NCBI GenBank assembly: GCA_030715195.1 | Contig: JAUYVI010000004.1 | Location: 62,001-126,000 of the forward strand | Length of the DNA: 64,000 bases | Reading direction: 5' to 3' | From: Dongia sedimenti | GTDB lineage: Bacteria; Pseudomonadota; Alphaproteobacteria; Dongiales; Dongiaceae | Part shown: positions 16,129-25,797 of the stretch, one piece after another | How the letters are laid out: the number at the start of each line of letters is the position of its first letter | Numbering within the stretch: the stretch's first letter is position 1 | The notes under the pieces: generated by a model | What the model saw: the letters and a program-made list of their open reading frames with translations, nothing else | Databases searched by the model: none | What the model was told of the DNA's origin: nothing | Made by a program: the position numbers and the translations under genes

Positions 16129-17949
16129 CTACAATCCGCCGCCGTTTCCCCCGACCACGCTGAGCTTCGGGGTGCCGCGGATGATGCGACTGGCGGGGAG
16201 GTGGATGGTAACGGCGGTGCCTTCGCCTTCGCGGCTCTGGGCTTCGATCGTGCCGCCATGCGCCTGCACCAGGCGTTGGGTGATGGCGAGTCCCAGGCCG
16301 ATCCCTTCCTTGGACTGGCGTCGGTAGGCCTCGTTCTGCCAGAACGGCTCGAAGATCCGCGGCAGATCTTCCGGCTTGATGCCCAAGCCGCGGTCGATCA
16401 CCGAAAGGGCGATGCCGCCGAGCTCGAGCGCACCCCGGATCAGCACTTCCGATTCCTTCGGCGAGAACTTGACGGCATTGGTGAGAAGATTGATCAGCGC
16501 CTGCCGCATCGCCTTCGGATCGACCATCACCCTCGGCAGGCCTTCGAATCCCTGCAGGCGGAGCGCGATCCGCTTGTCTCGGGCACGCAGGGTCAGGAAC
16601 TTCACCACGTCGCCGGCGATGTCGGCTAGGGCCACCGGCTCTTCCTTCAGCTGCATCTGCCCGAGCTCGATCCGCGACATGTCGAGCAGGTCCTCGATGA
16701 TCGAGAGCAGGTAGCGGCCGCTGGAGCGGATGTCGTTGGCATACTCATAATAGCGCGGCGAGTTCTCGCCGAGCGCCCGGCTGGCGATCATCTCGGAAAA
16801 GCCGATGACGGCGTTGAGCGGCGTCCGCAACTCGTGGCTCATGTTCGCCAGGAAGACGGTCTTCGCGGCATTGGCGAACTCCGCCTCCTGTGACGTGCGC
16901 CGCAGATCGTCGGCGATTCGCTGCAGGGCGGCGGACCGCTCCGCCAGGCGGTGATTGGCGTCGGCCAGTCCAGCCGTGGCGTGGCTGACCTCGTCGGCAA
17001 TGCGCCGGTACTCGGTATCGGCGCGCAGCAGGCGCAGATAAAGCAGAACGGTCAGCGCCAAGCCGATGCCGAAGATCAGGCCCGGCAGCCACAGCCCGGA
17101 TTCGATCGGCTGCGCCTGCCCGTCGACTTCCAGCCGCCAGGTGCGATCGGCGACGGCGAGGGTCGTGGGCGCCACCGTCTGGTAGGCGGTGCCGCTGGCG
17201 AAGACGAGCGCGTTGCCGTCATAGATCCGCACCGAAAGCGTGGTATCGACAAAGGCATCGGCCAGGAACTGGTTGAAGAACCCCTCGAGCGAGATCGTGG
17301 CGACGAGAAAGCCCCGCAGCGCCGTCACCGTCTGAACCGAGGGGTCTCGGAAGATCGGCATGAAGGCCTTGATCGACATGCTGCGATGGCCGGCCAGGGT
17401 CATCGGGCGCGGGGGCGTGATCACCGTCTGGCCCAATGCGGCGGCGCGCATCATCAAGGCGCGGTCCTGCGGGTCCGCGGCGGCGTCCATGCCGAGCCGC
17501 TCGCCGCTGGGCATGGGCTCAATATAGGTGAGCGGAAAGCGCGCCGTTGCCGCGGCCGCGCTCTCGAGCGGCGCCCAGGCGACATTGACCCACCAGTGCT
17601 TCTTGCGGATGTCGGGGTCGAGCTGGGCGAAGCGCCGAAATTCCACCACGCTGACGAAGTCCGAGGAGTCGTAGAGACCGCGAAAGTATTGGGTGAAGTC
17701 GAGTTCGCGCTCGATATGGCTCTGCAGCCCCGCCGCGAGCGACTGCCGCGCGATCTCGCGCTGCGCCGCCGACTCTTCGCCCAGCATGTCGTGCACCACC
17801 CCGGCGACCGCCGCAGAGATGGCCAGCCCGAGCAGCAGGATCGCCGGGCGCCAGAACCGGTGCTGTGCCACGCGCCGGGCAGCCCGATCCTTGGCAAGGC
17901 CGGTTGGATCCGCAGGTGGGGGCGGCGTCGAGGGCAATGTGACTCCCAT
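16129..17949 (-). CDS. CHASE-domain sensor histidine kinase
   Basis: A 606-residue membrane kinase. A first helix at about 35-52, a periplasmic CHASE-type region (about 80-270) and a second helix at about 287-307 precede a short coiled coil. The HisKA dimer follows, with phospho-acceptor His372 in FLANMSHELRTPLNAVIGF. The ATPase domain keeps N-box (LINLLTNAVKF), G1 (DRGLGIKPEDLPRIFEPF) and G2 (GIGLGLAITQRLV). No response regulator lies next to it, so its partner is elsewhere. CHASE domains bind small extracellular ligands; the ligand is unknown. Confidence 0.9.
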   Translation of the reverse strand: MGVTLPSTPPPPADPTGLAKDRAARRVAQHRFWRPAILLLGLAISAAVAGVVHDMLGEESAAQREIARQSLAAGLQSHIERELDFTQYFRGLYDSSDFVSVVEFRRFAQLDPDIRKKHWWVNVAWAPLESAAAATARFPLTYIEPMPSGERLGMDAAADPQDRALMMRAAALGQTVITPPRPMTLAGHRSMSIKAFMPIFRDPSVQTVTALRGFLVATISLEGFFNQFLADAFVDTTLSVRIYDGNALVFASGTAYQTVAPTTLAVADRTWRLEVDGQAQPIESGLWLPGLIFGIGLALTVLLYLRLLRADTEYRRIADEVSHATAGLADANHRLAERSAALQRIADDLRRTSQEAEFANAAKTVFLANMSHELRTPLNAVIGFSEMIASRALGENSPRYYEYANDIRSSGRYLLSIIEDLLDMSRIELGQMQLKEEPVALADIAGDVVKFLTLRARDKRIALRLQGFEGLPRVMVDPKAMRQALINLLTNAVKFSPKESEVLIRGALELGGIALSVIDRGLGIKPEDLPRIFEPFWQNEAYRRQSKEGIGLGLAITQRLVQAHGGTIEAQSREGEGTAVTIHLPASRIIRGTPKLSVVGGNGGGL

Positions 17950-18074
17950 CCTCGGAGCCTGCCTCTAAATTCCTAACGGATGTTTACCCGGGCGCGAAAA
18001 ACCAGCCTAATTCAGGGGGAATAGAGCCGGGTTACGCGGGCCAATGGCTCAAAAGGGCTTCTTCTTGATGTCGA

Positions 18075-18860
18075 TCAATCGAAATCGACGATCACCGGCA
18101 CATGATCGCTGGGCTGGGTCCAGCCGCGGGACTCGCGCAGGATCTTCGCCGCCTTGAGGCGGGGCTTCAGCGCCGGCGAGACCCAGACATGGTCGAGCCG
18201 GCGTCCCTTGTCGTTCTTCTGCCAGTCGGCGGCACGGTAGCTCCACCAGGAATAAAGCTTCTCGGTCTCCGGGGTGAAGTGCCGGACCCCGTCCACCCAA
18301 TCGCCGGCGCTCTGCACCGCGTTCAGCTTCTCGACCTCGATCGGCGTGTGGCTGACGATCTTCAGCAGCTGCTTGTGCGACCAGACGTCGTGCTCCAGCG
18401 GCGCGATGTTGAGGTCGCCGACCATGACGGCGTTCTTCGATCGCTTCTCGGTCTTGAACCAGTCGCGCATCTCGTCGAGGAACTGGAGCTTGTGCGCGAA
18501 CTTCGCATTGACCGCCGGATCGGGAATGTCGCCGCCGGCCGGGACATAGAAGTTGTGCAGCTCGACATCGCCCGGCAGCAGCACGACGCCGTGGCGCGAA
18601 TCGTTCTTCAGGCACCAGTTGTTCGGCGCGCGGGTCGTCAGCGGCAACTTCGAGAGAATGGCGACGCCGTTATAGCCCTTCATGCCGTGATGGACGACAT
18701 GGTCGAAGCCGAGCGCTTTCACGTCTTCCATCGGAAACAGCGGATCGTCGACCTTGATCTCCTGCAGGCAGAGCACGTCGGGCTGCTCCTGCTGCACGAA
18801 GCGCCGCACCAACTCCATCCGCAGACGGAGCGAATTGATGTTCCAAGTAACGATGCGCAT
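18075..18860 (-). CDS. xthA: Exodeoxyribonuclease III (AP endonuclease)
   Basis: A 261-residue Mg-dependent exonuclease/AP endonuclease for base-excision repair. Family motifs are in order: MRIVTWNINSLRLRM (Asn metal ligand), VLCLQEIKVDD (catalytic Glu), NFYVPAGGD, VGDLNIAPLEHDVW (catalytic Asp/Asn), LDHVWVSPAL and the C-terminal SDHVPVIVDF (catalytic Asp-His pair). Length matches the bacterial ExoIII group. It acts in the cytoplasm on abasic sites and 3' blocks. It is transcribed alone; the downstream kinase gene is 125 bp away on the same strand. Confidence 0.95.
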   Translation of the reverse strand: MRIVTWNINSLRLRMELVRRFVQQEQPDVLCLQEIKVDDPLFPMEDVKALGFDHVVHHGMKGYNGVAILSKLPLTTRAPNNWCLKNDSRHGVVLLPGDVELHNFYVPAGGDIPDPAVNAKFAHKLQFLDEMRDWFKTEKRSKNAVMVGDLNIAPLEHDVWSHKQLLKIVSHTPIEVEKLNAVQSAGDWVDGVRHFTPETEKLYSWWSYRAADWQKNDKGRRLDHVWVSPALKPRLKAAKILRESRGWTQPSDHVPVIVDFD

Positions 18861-18920
18861 GAATGATTTGTTTCGGCTGCTTCAGTGAGTGTGATTCCGA
18901 AGGGGAACGATTGCCACAAA

Positions 18921-18956
18921 AGCGAACGCCCGGCCAGGGGAGGACCGGGCGTTCTA
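18921..18956 (-). terminator. Hairpin terminator candidate in the xthA-puuD interval
   Basis: GAACGCCCGG (18925-18934 region) pairs with CCGGGCGTTC (18945-18954), a 10-bp stem with a loop of about 11 bases. On the minus strand it is followed by GCTTTTGTGG, so it could end transcripts from the PuuD-like gene before xthA. The rest of the 336-bp interval 18861-19196 holds no gene. A 7-bp inverted repeat CAGACGC-N10-GCGTCTG (19112-19135) is its only other visible structure. Confidence 0.45.
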
Positions 18957-19196
18957 TACTCCGTTGTCGGAGTCCGGTTGCGGTGGGGGAGACCGCTTCC
19001 GGTTAACTGCCGGCATTGCGCCGACAGTCACTGCTAGTGTTCTGATAGATGTGGTTGATACACCCGATATCAAGCCGGGACAGCCCAGTTGTTTGCATGT
19101 CAGAGCGAGAACAGACGCATAACTGCAAGCGTCTGATTCACCAGGATTCTCGCGGCTCACAGAAAAATGACGCGGGCTCCGCCCGAGCAAAAGCCT

Positions 19197-19985
19197 TCAG
19201 GCTGCGACCGGCGGTCGCGCCCTGCGGAGCTTGGCGCGCTCGCGCGCGGCGACACCGAAGGCCTGGAAGAGTTTGAGAGAATCCGGATTCTCGGTGGCGC
19301 GGAACTCGGGATGCCACTGGGCGCCGAGCGCGAAGCCGGCATCCTTCACCCGCACCGCTTCGACGACGCCGTCCGGCGCGCGGCCTTCGACCACCAGGCG
19401 GTCGGCGACGCGATCGATGCCCTGCCAGTGCAGGCTGTTGACGATGGTCGACGTCTTGCCGATCAGGCGCGCGAAAGTGCTGTCCGGCGCGAACACGATT
19501 TCGTGCGCCGGGCCGTACATCTCGTCGAAGGGCACGTCGGTCCGGCCGCGGTGATCGTTGAAGCCGGGCTGCTCGTGGATCCGTGTGTGCAGGCTGCCGC
19601 CCAGCGCCACGTTCAGCTCCTGGAAGCCGCGGCAGATGCACAGCACCGGCACCTTCTGCGCCAGCGCCTCGCGAATGAGCGGCAGCGTGATGGCGTCGCG
19701 GCCGGGATCCTGCGGGCTGTCCAGGCGGTCCGGCGCGCCGCTGTAATGATGCACGGCGACGTTGGAGGGGCTGCCGGTGAACAGCACCCCGTCGAGATGG
19801 GCGAGCAGCGCTGCCGGTGGGATCGCCTCGCCGAGGGCCGGGAAGGAAAGCGGGTAGGCCCCGGCCGCTTCGATCAGCGCCGTCAGGTACTTCTCGCCGA
19901 CGGTGTGGAAGTTGTGGTTGTCCAGGTGCTTGACGCACATGGGGACGCCGATGATCGGGGCGTCGGCCGGCAATTTGGTCTGCAT
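19197..19985 (-). CDS. Gamma-glutamyl-gamma-aminobutyrate hydrolase-like class I amidotransferase
   Basis: A 262-residue class I glutamine-amidotransferase fold of the PuuD/peptidase C26 group. The catalytic triad is present: Cys118 in VLCICRGFQELNVALGG, and His225 with Glu227 in GAQWHPEF. The N-terminal IIGVPMCV and GVLFTGSPSNV segments also match. In the gamma-glutamylated putrescine pathway this enzyme releases GABA from gamma-glutamyl-GABA. Because a polyamine-type importer lies in the same window that role is attractive, but other puu genes are absent here and the family is broad. It stands alone, downstream of rpmB on the same strand. Confidence 0.85.
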   Translation of the reverse strand: MQTKLPADAPIIGVPMCVKHLDNHNFHTVGEKYLTALIEAAGAYPLSFPALGEAIPPAALLAHLDGVLFTGSPSNVAVHHYSGAPDRLDSPQDPGRDAITLPLIREALAQKVPVLCICRGFQELNVALGGSLHTRIHEQPGFNDHRGRTDVPFDEMYGPAHEIVFAPDSTFARLIGKTSTIVNSLHWQGIDRVADRLVVEGRAPDGVVEAVRVKDAGFALGAQWHPEFRATENPDSLKLFQAFGVAARERAKLRRARPPVAA

Positions 19986-20069
19986 GGGGTCCGCTCGCTG
20001 CCTGTGCCGGTGGAATCTAGCGAGGCAGCGGTAGCCTCACAACACACATGGGCAGGACAACAGGCTTGC

Positions 20070-20087
20070 GCCCCGCGCAAGCGGGGC
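20070..20087 (-). terminator. Short GC hairpin with tetraloop after rpmB
   Basis: A 7-bp perfect stem GCCCCGC / GCGGGGC closes on a 4-base loop (GCAA on plus, TTGC on minus). It lies 60 bp beyond the rpmB stop and upstream of the PuuD-like gene. No T-tract follows on either strand, so termination would be weak or factor-assisted. Confidence 0.3.
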
Positions 20088-20147
20088 GGCCGGCTTTCGG
20101 AAAAGCTTCAGAGAAATGAAAGGCTTACGCGGCCTTCGCGGCCGTAT

Positions 20148-20441
20148 TTACGCCGCCTTCGCGGCCTGGGCCTTCTCGATGCGGCGCTTCAGGCGCTTCG
20201 CCTCGAGCGGCAGCTTCAGATCCGAGGTGCCGAGCAGGAAAGCGTCGAGGCCGCCATTGTGCTCGATGGTGCGGATCGCGTTGACCGTCAGGCGCAGGCG
20301 CACCTGCTGGCCCAGCGCGTCCGACAGCAGCCGGGTGACCTGCAGGTTGGGCATGAAGCGGCGCCGGGTCTTGTTGTTGGCATGGCTGACATTGTTGCCA
20401 ACCTGGACGCCTTTGCCGGTGATGCCACAGCGACGAGCCAT
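20148..20441 (-). CDS. rpmB: 50S ribosomal protein L28
   Basis: A 97-residue basic protein. [20 protein letters not shown] at the N-terminus and [14 protein letters not shown] are the L28 signature, and [20 protein letters not shown] matches the alphaproteobacterial form with its Lys/Arg-rich tail ([16 protein letters not shown]). It is part of the large ribosomal subunit. It is preceded by AAGGAC 8 bp before the start and by a good promoter (20518-20546). It is monocistronic here, as usual for alphaproteobacterial rpmB. Confidence 0.97.
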   Translation of the reverse strand: MARRCGITGKGVQVGNNVSHANNKTRRRFMPNLQVTRLLSDALGQQVRLRLTVNAIRTIEHNGGLDAFLLGTSDLKLPLEAKRLKRRIEKAQAAKAA

Positions 20442-20517
20442 AATCTTAGTCCTTTTGGATCAAAGTCTTGCGGTCAGGGTCTGAAATCAACGAACAGCCG
20501 ACACGCGGTCGGCCGGG

Positions 20518-20546
20518 TTTTTAGGCGGTTCCGGGCGCCACGTCAA
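20518..20546 (-). promoter_or_regulatory. Candidate sigma70 promoter of rpmB
   Basis: On the minus strand TTGACG (20546-20541) is spaced 17 bp from TAAAAA (20523-20518). The transcript would start near 20511 and run about 70 nt to the rpmB ATG. The leader would begin with the hairpin GCCGAC-N5-GTCGGC (20497-20513), a possible structured leader. Confidence 0.5.
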
Positions 20547-20621
20547 GGTTCAGGGGTCAAGGCTTGGGCCAAAAACCAGCGGAAACCGGCGGGCGGCAGG
20601 AGCGGGCCTGAGGGATGGGCC

Positions 20622-22658
20622 CTAGGCCGCCTTCTCCTGCCGCGCCGCCCCGGTTTGTCCCGCGTGTTGCTGGCCTTCGGTGGTCTTCAGCATTTCCTTG
20701 AGGAAGCTGTCGACCCTCTCCTTGAGGAAATCGACGCTTTCGGCGACCTCGCCGGCCACTTTCAGCACTTCGCTCGATTCTGCGCCGGTGGTCTCGGCGG
20801 CGCTCTTCACGTCGCCCACCAGGCCGGCCATTTCCTGCTGCCGCTTGGAGGATTCGGTCACGTTGCGGGCGATTTCCTGGGTCGCGGCGTTCTGCTGGGT
20901 CACGGAGGCGGCGATGCCGCTCGCCGCGCCATGGATCGCGTCGAGCTTGCCGACGATCTCGGTGATCGAGGCGGCGGCGGAACCGGAAATCTCCTGCACC
21001 GCCTGGATCTGAGCGCGGATCTCCTCGGTCGCCCGGGCGCTACGGGTGGCGAGGCCCTTCACTTCGTTGGCGACCACCGCGAAGCCCTTGCCCGCCTCGC
21101 CCGCCCGCGCGGCCTCGATGGTCGCGTTCAAGGCGAGCAGGTTGGTGTTGTCGGCGATGTCGCGGATGATGTTGAGGATGCCGGCGACGCTGTCTGCCGT
21201 GCGGGTCAGGCCGGTGACGATCTCGGCGGCGGCGGCGCCGTCCTTGGCGGCGGTCTCGGCGCTTTCGGCGGCATCATGCACCTGCCGGCCGATCTCGCCG
21301 ATCGAGGCCGAAAGCTCCTCGACCGCGGCGGAGATCGACTGCGCATTGCCGGCGGCGACGCCGGCCAGCTCGACCACGGAATTGGAGCGGTCGCCGGAAG
21401 TGGCGGCCGCTTCGCCCATGACGCCGGAAGCTTCGCGGAGCGTGCTGGTGCGGCTCACCATCTCACCCAACGCTTGCTTGATCTCGCCGTCGAAACTGCG
21501 CGCCAGCGTCTGCATGGCGTTGAAGGTCTCTTCGCGCCGGGCGTTCTCGGCGCGGGTCTCGGCTTCGAGCGACATGCGCTTCCCGATGCCGATCTTGAAC
21601 TTGGCGACCGCTCGCGCCATGGCGCCGAGCTCGTCGCCGCGATCCACCAAGGCGACCTCGACTGTCGTGTCGTCCTCGGCCAAGCGTTCCATGGCGGCGG
21701 TCAGCGTGCCGATCGGCCTCACCACCATGAGGCGGATCGCCAGAAAGACCACCAGGACGGCGACTGCCAAGGACGCAATGGCGGCGGCGAATTGGGTGTA
21801 GCGATCGGTCCGGAGATTTGCGAGGCGGCGCTCGAAGAGATCGCCCATCGCCGTGCTGCCGATGTCGGCGAATTGCAGGACGGCGGAGCGCGCCGCGGCT
21901 TCGTCGGCTTCGAAGCCGCCCTCGGCGATCGGAGTGGCGCCGCCGGCCAGGACGGAGGCGTTGAAATCGGCGAGCAACTGGTCGACCGCCTGGAACATCG
22001 CCTGCGCCGCGGGATCGATGCGTTCCTTCAAGTCTTTCGGGTCGTTGCCGATCTCGGCATTGCCCTTATAGGCCGAGTCCAGCGAGCCGCGCGCGCCGTT
22101 GAGGGTGGCTTGCAGCGCCGCGGTCAGCTTCAGGAATCCGGCGACCGCGTCGATCTTCGGCGCATCGCCGCCGGCATTGTCGGCGGCGTATTGCGACGAC
22201 GCCCGCACCGAATCCAGCAGCGCCGGGATCTTCAGCAAGACGAGATCCATCATGTAATAGCTGTCGAGATCGGGATCGAGAATGAGGTTCGATTTGTCTC
22301 CGACCCGGACGATCAAGGCATTCAAGGCGGCCGTATCGCGCGCCGTTTCCTTCGAGTCCAGCGCGGCCTGCGCGGCCTGCGCCTGTTCGGCCGCTTCCAT
22401 CTCCGCTCCGAACGCACCATCGGCCTGGGCGATCGTCGCCTTCAGAGCGGCCGGATCGATGTCCTTGGTCGGGTCGACCAGGGCGGCATGCACGGTGCGG
22501 AGGGCGGTCAGATAGTGATTGCCGACGGCCTCCTTCTCGCCGAAGTCGATATTCACCTGCTGCGACTTGTAGAGCAGCACCGACAAGAAGCCCGCCGGCA
22601 CGATGAATAAGGCAATCGCCAAGGCGAGCTTGCCGGCCACACCGAATCGACCCCTCAT
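20622..22658 (-). CDS. Methyl-accepting chemotaxis protein
   Basis: A 678-residue chemoreceptor. ATG at 22658 is preferred over an upstream ATG at 22703 because GGAGGAGA lies about 9 bp before it and the protein then starts directly with the first helix ([20 protein letters not shown]). It has a periplasmic helical region of about 260 residues, a second helix ([20 protein letters not shown]), HAMP ([20 protein letters not shown]) and a long signalling coiled coil. The conserved hairpin tip reads [20 protein letters not shown] followed by [12 protein letters not shown]. There is no CheR-tethering pentapeptide. Ligand unknown. It is transcribed alone, with two short palindromes upstream. Confidence 0.93.
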   Translation of the reverse strand: MRGRFGVAGKLALAIALFIVPAGFLSVLLYKSQQVNIDFGEKEAVGNHYLTALRTVHAALVDPTKDIDPAALKATIAQADGAFGAEMEAAEQAQAAQAALDSKETARDTAALNALIVRVGDKSNLILDPDLDSYYMMDLVLLKIPALLDSVRASSQYAADNAGGDAPKIDAVAGFLKLTAALQATLNGARGSLDSAYKGNAEIGNDPKDLKERIDPAAQAMFQAVDQLLADFNASVLAGGATPIAEGGFEADEAAARSAVLQFADIGSTAMGDLFERRLANLRTDRYTQFAAAIASLAVAVLVVFLAIRLMVVRPIGTLTAAMERLAEDDTTVEVALVDRGDELGAMARAVAKFKIGIGKRMSLEAETRAENARREETFNAMQTLARSFDGEIKQALGEMVSRTSTLREASGVMGEAAATSGDRSNSVVELAGVAAGNAQSISAAVEELSASIGEIGRQVHDAAESAETAAKDGAAAAEIVTGLTRTADSVAGILNIIRDIADNTNLLALNATIEAARAGEAGKGFAVVANEVKGLATRSARATEEIRAQIQAVQEISGSAAASITEIVGKLDAIHGAASGIAASVTQQNAATQEIARNVTESSKRQQEMAGLVGDVKSAAETTGAESSEVLKVAGEVAESVDFLKERVDSFLKEMLKTTEGQQHAGQTGAARQEKAA

Positions 22659-22757
22659 CGAACGACTCTCCTCCAGAGCAGATTGACCATGCGTGCTGGC
22701 CAAAGTGGCGGAAGTCTGGCTGGGAGAAGTTAGAAGGTTCTTAATATGAAACGGGAA

Positions 22758-22793
22758 TTTCGCGCGAAACCAAGAGTTTATGGGACAATTGTC
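22758..22793. promoter_or_regulatory. Two perfect palindromes between meaB and the chemoreceptor gene
   Basis: TTTCGCGCGAAA (22758-22769) and GACAATTGTC (22784-22793) are perfect 12- and 10-bp palindromes in the 135-bp gap between the meaB stop and the chemoreceptor start. Being AT-flanked in GC-rich DNA, they may be regulator sites for the chemoreceptor promoter. This is inference only. Confidence 0.3.
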
Positions 22794-23798
22794 TTATTTG
22801 TGCGCGGAATTTCTGTGACCCAGCAACCGGTCGACCAGTTGCCGCGCCGCCCCGGCCGGGCTGGCCTTGCCCTTGGCCACCCGGCTCTCCTGCTCGACCA
22901 GCAATCGGGCGAGGTCGGGGTCTTCGGCCAGCCGTTCCAGGGTGGAGAGGCTGAGCTCGCGCTGGAACCAGAGACCGGCCTGGGCCCGGCGATGCGCGGC
23001 CAGCTCGCCGGATTGCGCCAGCGCTTTGCGGAAGGCTTCGACCTTCTCGGCGATCTCCGGAATGCCTTGGCCGCTGAGCGCCGAGCAGCGCAGCACCTCC
23101 GGTTCCCAAGCGCGATGCCGCGCCTGCATCAACCGCAGGGCATGGGCGTAATCGGCGGCGGTGCGGCCGGCCGCGGCTTCCAGCGCGCCGTCGGACTTGT
23201 TGACGATGACGAGGTCGGCCAGCTCCATGATCCCGCGCTTGATGCCTTGCAGATCGTCGCCGGCCGCGGGCAGCAGCAGCAGCAGGAACATATCGGTCAT
23301 CTCGGAGACCGCGGTCTCGGACTGGCCGACGCCGACGGTCTCGACCAGGATCGGATCGAAGCCGGCGGCCTCGCAGATCAGCAGCGCCTCCCGGCTGCGG
23401 CGCGCGATTCCGCCGAAGCCCAGGCCGTCGCCACCGAAGCCGGAGGGCGAGGGCCGGATATAGGCTTCCTTATGCTTGGCCAGTTCGGCCATGCGGGTCT
23501 TGTCGCCGAGGATCGAGCCGCCGGAGAGCCGCGAAGAGGGATCGACCGCGAGCACCGCGGGCCGCTTGCCTTGGCCGATGAGGTACAGACCGAAGGCCTC
23601 GATGAAGGTCGACTTGCCGACGCCGGGCGCGCCCGAAATGCCGATGCGCAGCGCCTTGCCGGTGCTGGGCAGAAGCGCGTCGAGCAAAGCCTCGGCCTCG
23701 GCGCGGTGATCCGCGCGGCTCGATTCGACCAGGGTGATGGCGCGCGCCAGGGCGCGGCGGTCACCGGCGATGACCCGCTCCGAGAGTGGCGCGGTCAC
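22794..23798 (-). CDS. meaB: Methylmalonyl-CoA mutase-associated GTPase MeaB
   Basis: A 334-residue G3E-family GTPase that protects and reloads B12-dependent methylmalonyl-CoA mutase. GTG at 23798 overlaps the upstream stop (GTGA) and starts [20 protein letters not shown], the typical N-terminus; the longer open frame is an artefact. Motifs: P-loop GAPGVGKST (56-64), [20 protein letters not shown], the invariant SPSGFGG region, ETVGVGQSE switch and base-specificity VNKSD. A dimerisation tail follows. Its client mutase gene lies about 7 kb upstream on the same strand, past a giant gene and an exporter gene. It is cotranscribed with the Atm1-like exporter. Confidence 0.95.
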   Translation of the reverse strand: MTAPLSERVIAGDRRALARAITLVESSRADHRAEAEALLDALLPSTGKALRIGISGAPGVGKSTFIEAFGLYLIGQGKRPAVLAVDPSSRLSGGSILGDKTRMAELAKHKEAYIRPSPSGFGGDGLGFGGIARRSREALLICEAAGFDPILVETVGVGQSETAVSEMTDMFLLLLLPAAGDDLQGIKRGIMELADLVIVNKSDGALEAAAGRTAADYAHALRLMQARHRAWEPEVLRCSALSGQGIPEIAEKVEAFRKALAQSGELAAHRRAQAGLWFQRELSLSTLERLAEDPDLARLLVEQESRVAKGKASPAGAARQLVDRLLGHRNSAHK

Positions 23799-25636
23799 TT
23801 CACCGCCTCTGTGAACGGAACCGGCACCTCCGCCGCGTCGTCGTCCGGCACATCGATCGCTTCCTGCTGGCGGCGCCACATGGCGGCATAGCGGCCGTTC
23901 AAGCCGAGCAGGACGTCATGCGTGCCGCGTTCGGCGATGCGGCCGTCCTCGAGCACGATGATCTCGTCGGCGTGAATGACGGTCGAGAGCCGGTGCGCGA
24001 TGATGAGCGTGGTGCGGCGGCGCGAGATCTCCATGAGATTCGCCTGGATCTCGCGCTCGGTCCGGGAATCCAGCGCCGAGGTGGCTTCGTCGAACAGCAG
24101 GATCGGCGGCGCCTTCAGGATGGTGCGGGCGATGGCGACGCGCTGCTTCTCGCCGCCGGAGAGCTTCAACCCGCGCTCGCCGACCTTGGTCTGGTAGCCG
24201 TCCGGCAGGCCGGTCACGAAATCGTGGATATGCGCCAGATGCGCCGCGTTCTCGATCTCCGGCCGCGAGGCGCCCGGCCTTCCGTAGCCGACATTGTATT
24301 CGACCGTGTCGTTGAACAGCACGGTGTCCTGCGGGACGATGCCGATCTGCGAACGCAAGGACTTCTGGGTGACGTTGCGGATATCCTGGCCGTCGATCAG
24401 GATGCGGCCGGCGTTCACGTCATAGAAGCGGAACAGCAGGCGCGAGATGGTGGACTTGCCCGCACCCGAGGCGCCGACGATCGCCATCGTGTCGCCGGGT
24501 CCGACGGTGAAGCTGATGCCTTTCAGGATCGGCCGGCGCGGATCGTAGCCGAAGGCGACGTCCTCGAACTTGACCTCGCCCGCCTGGATCACCAGCGGCT
24601 GGGCATCCGGCTTGTCCTCGATCGCGGCGCCGATGCTGAGCAGGGAGAACATCGCCTCCATGTCGATCAGCGACTGGCGGATTTCGCGATAGACTGTGCC
24701 GAGGAAGTTCAAGGGCAGATAGAGCTGCAGCAGATAGGCGTTGACCAGCACGACGTCGCCGACGGTCATATGCCGGCCGTTCTCGCCGTAGACCACGCCG
24801 GCCGCGGCCATCCCCATGATCAGGGTGGAGCCGATGGCAATGATCACCACCTGGCCGATGTTCAGCGCTGCCAGCGAGACCCGCGAACGCACGGCGGCGG
24901 TCTCGTAGATCTTCAGCGCCCCGTCATAGCGCTGCGCCTCATGTTCCTCGTTGTTGAAGTATTTGACGGTCTCGTAGTTGAGCAGGCTGTCCACCGCCTT
25001 GGTGTTGGCCGATTGGTCGCTCTCGTTCATGGTGCGGCGCAGCTTGATGCGCCACTCGGTGACCATCAGCGTATAGGCGATGTAGAAGCCGATGGTGACG
25101 ATGGTGACCGCGGCGAAGCGCCAGTCGTAGAGCGTCCACAGGATGACCGCGACCATGGCGATTTCGACCAGGGTCGGGATCACGTTGAAGATCAGGAAGG
25201 ACAGCAGGAACTCGATGCCCTTGGCGCCGCGCTCGATCGCGCGGGTCAGGCCGCCGGTCTGGCGCTCGAGATGGAAGCTCAGCGAGAGCGCGTGCAGGTG
25301 CCGGAAGGTCTTCAGCGCCAGCGAGCGGATCGCGCGCTGCGCCACCTTGGCGAAGATGCCGTCGCGCAATTCGGCGAAGGCCTGGGCCATGACCCGCGCC
25401 AGGCCATAGGCTGCGAGCAGGCCGATCGGCAGCGCCACCAGCGCCCCCGGCGTGCCCAACGCGTCCACCATGTGCTTGAAGACGATCGGCACATAGACAT
25501 TGGCGATCTTGGCGACCACCAGCGAGGCCGAGGCCAGCACGACCCGGAGCTTCAGCTCGGGCTCGCCCTTGGGCCAGAGATAGGGCAGCAGGCTCTTCAA
25601 AGAGCCGAGGGTGCCTGGGGAAGACGCCTGGGTCAT
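23795..25636 (-). CDS. Atm1-type ABC exporter (half-transporter)
   Basis: A 613-residue half-transporter: six-helix exporter domain (about 25-310) then ATPase with intact motifs: Walker [11 protein letters not shown]-loop [12 protein letters not shown], signature [14 protein letters not shown], Walker [12 protein letters not shown] and H-loop IIAHRLST. The segments [19 protein letters not shown] and [11 protein letters not shown] are typical of the Atm1/HMT1/ABCB7 branch, which exports glutathione-bound sulfur, persulfide or metal conjugates. It acts as a homodimer in the inner membrane. Its stop overlaps the meaB start. A palindromic repeat separates it from the giant gene upstream. Confidence 0.92.
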   Translation of the reverse strand: MTQASSPGTLGSLKSLLPYLWPKGEPELKLRVVLASASLVVAKIANVYVPIVFKHMVDALGTPGALVALPIGLLAAYGLARVMAQAFAELRDGIFAKVAQRAIRSLALKTFRHLHALSLSFHLERQTGGLTRAIERGAKGIEFLLSFLIFNVIPTLVEIAMVAVILWTLYDWRFAAVTIVTIGFYIAYTLMVTEWRIKLRRTMNESDQSANTKAVDSLLNYETVKYFNNEEHEAQRYDGALKIYETAAVRSRVSLAALNIGQVVIIAIGSTLIMGMAAAGVVYGENGRHMTVGDVVLVNAYLLQLYLPLNFLGTVYREIRQSLIDMEAMFSLLSIGAAIEDKPDAQPLVIQAGEVKFEDVAFGYDPRRPILKGISFTVGPGDTMAIVGASGAGKSTISRLLFRFYDVNAGRILIDGQDIRNVTQKSLRSQIGIVPQDTVLFNDTVEYNVGYGRPGASRPEIENAAHLAHIHDFVTGLPDGYQTKVGERGLKLSGGEKQRVAIARTILKAPPILLFDEATSALDSRTEREIQANLMEISRRRTTLIIAHRLSTVIHADEIIVLEDGRIAERGTHDVLLGLNGRYAAMWRRQQEAIDVPDDDAAEVPVPFTEAVK

Positions 25637-25661
25637 GGAATTTGGATCGATCCTCTACTCG

Positions 25662-25753
25662 GTCGTCATCCCAAGGCTTGGCCTTGGGATCCACGAGTTT
25701 CTTCCAGCCGCTCGAAACTCGTGGATGCCCAGCCTAAAGCCGGGCATGACGAC
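25662..25753. repeat. 92-bp REP-like palindromic element with three stems
   Basis: The element is bounded by GTCGTCAT (25662-25669) and its complement ATGACGAC (25746-25753). Inside are a CCCAAGG/CCTTGGG hairpin, a long CCACGAGTTTC / GAAACTCGTGG stem around a 12-base loop, and a GCCC..GGGC hairpin. The whole folds into a three-way cruciform. Such dispersed extragenic palindromes are common in alphaproteobacterial genomes. It lies between the giant gene stop and the exporter start and may act as a transcription attenuator. Confidence 0.7.
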
Positions 25754-25797
25754 CTAATATAGGACGGCCGCCGCAAATAAACGACGGGCAACGGAAC

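Noticed and set aside
18954-19190. 78-residue minus-strand open frame between xthA and the PuuD-like gene
   Set aside because: No ribosome site, no motif and a composition unlike neighbouring genes; the stretch is better seen as an untranslated region ending in a hairpin.
20497-20522. Intrinsic terminator on the plus strand (stem plus TTTTT)
   Set aside because: No plus-strand gene precedes it. The sequence is better explained as the rpmB promoter and leader on the minus strand.
19167-22610. 1147-residue plus-strand open frame across puuD, rpmB and the chemoreceptor
   Set aside because: It crosses three well-supported minus-strand genes and encodes Gly/Asp/Arg-rich sequence without motifs.
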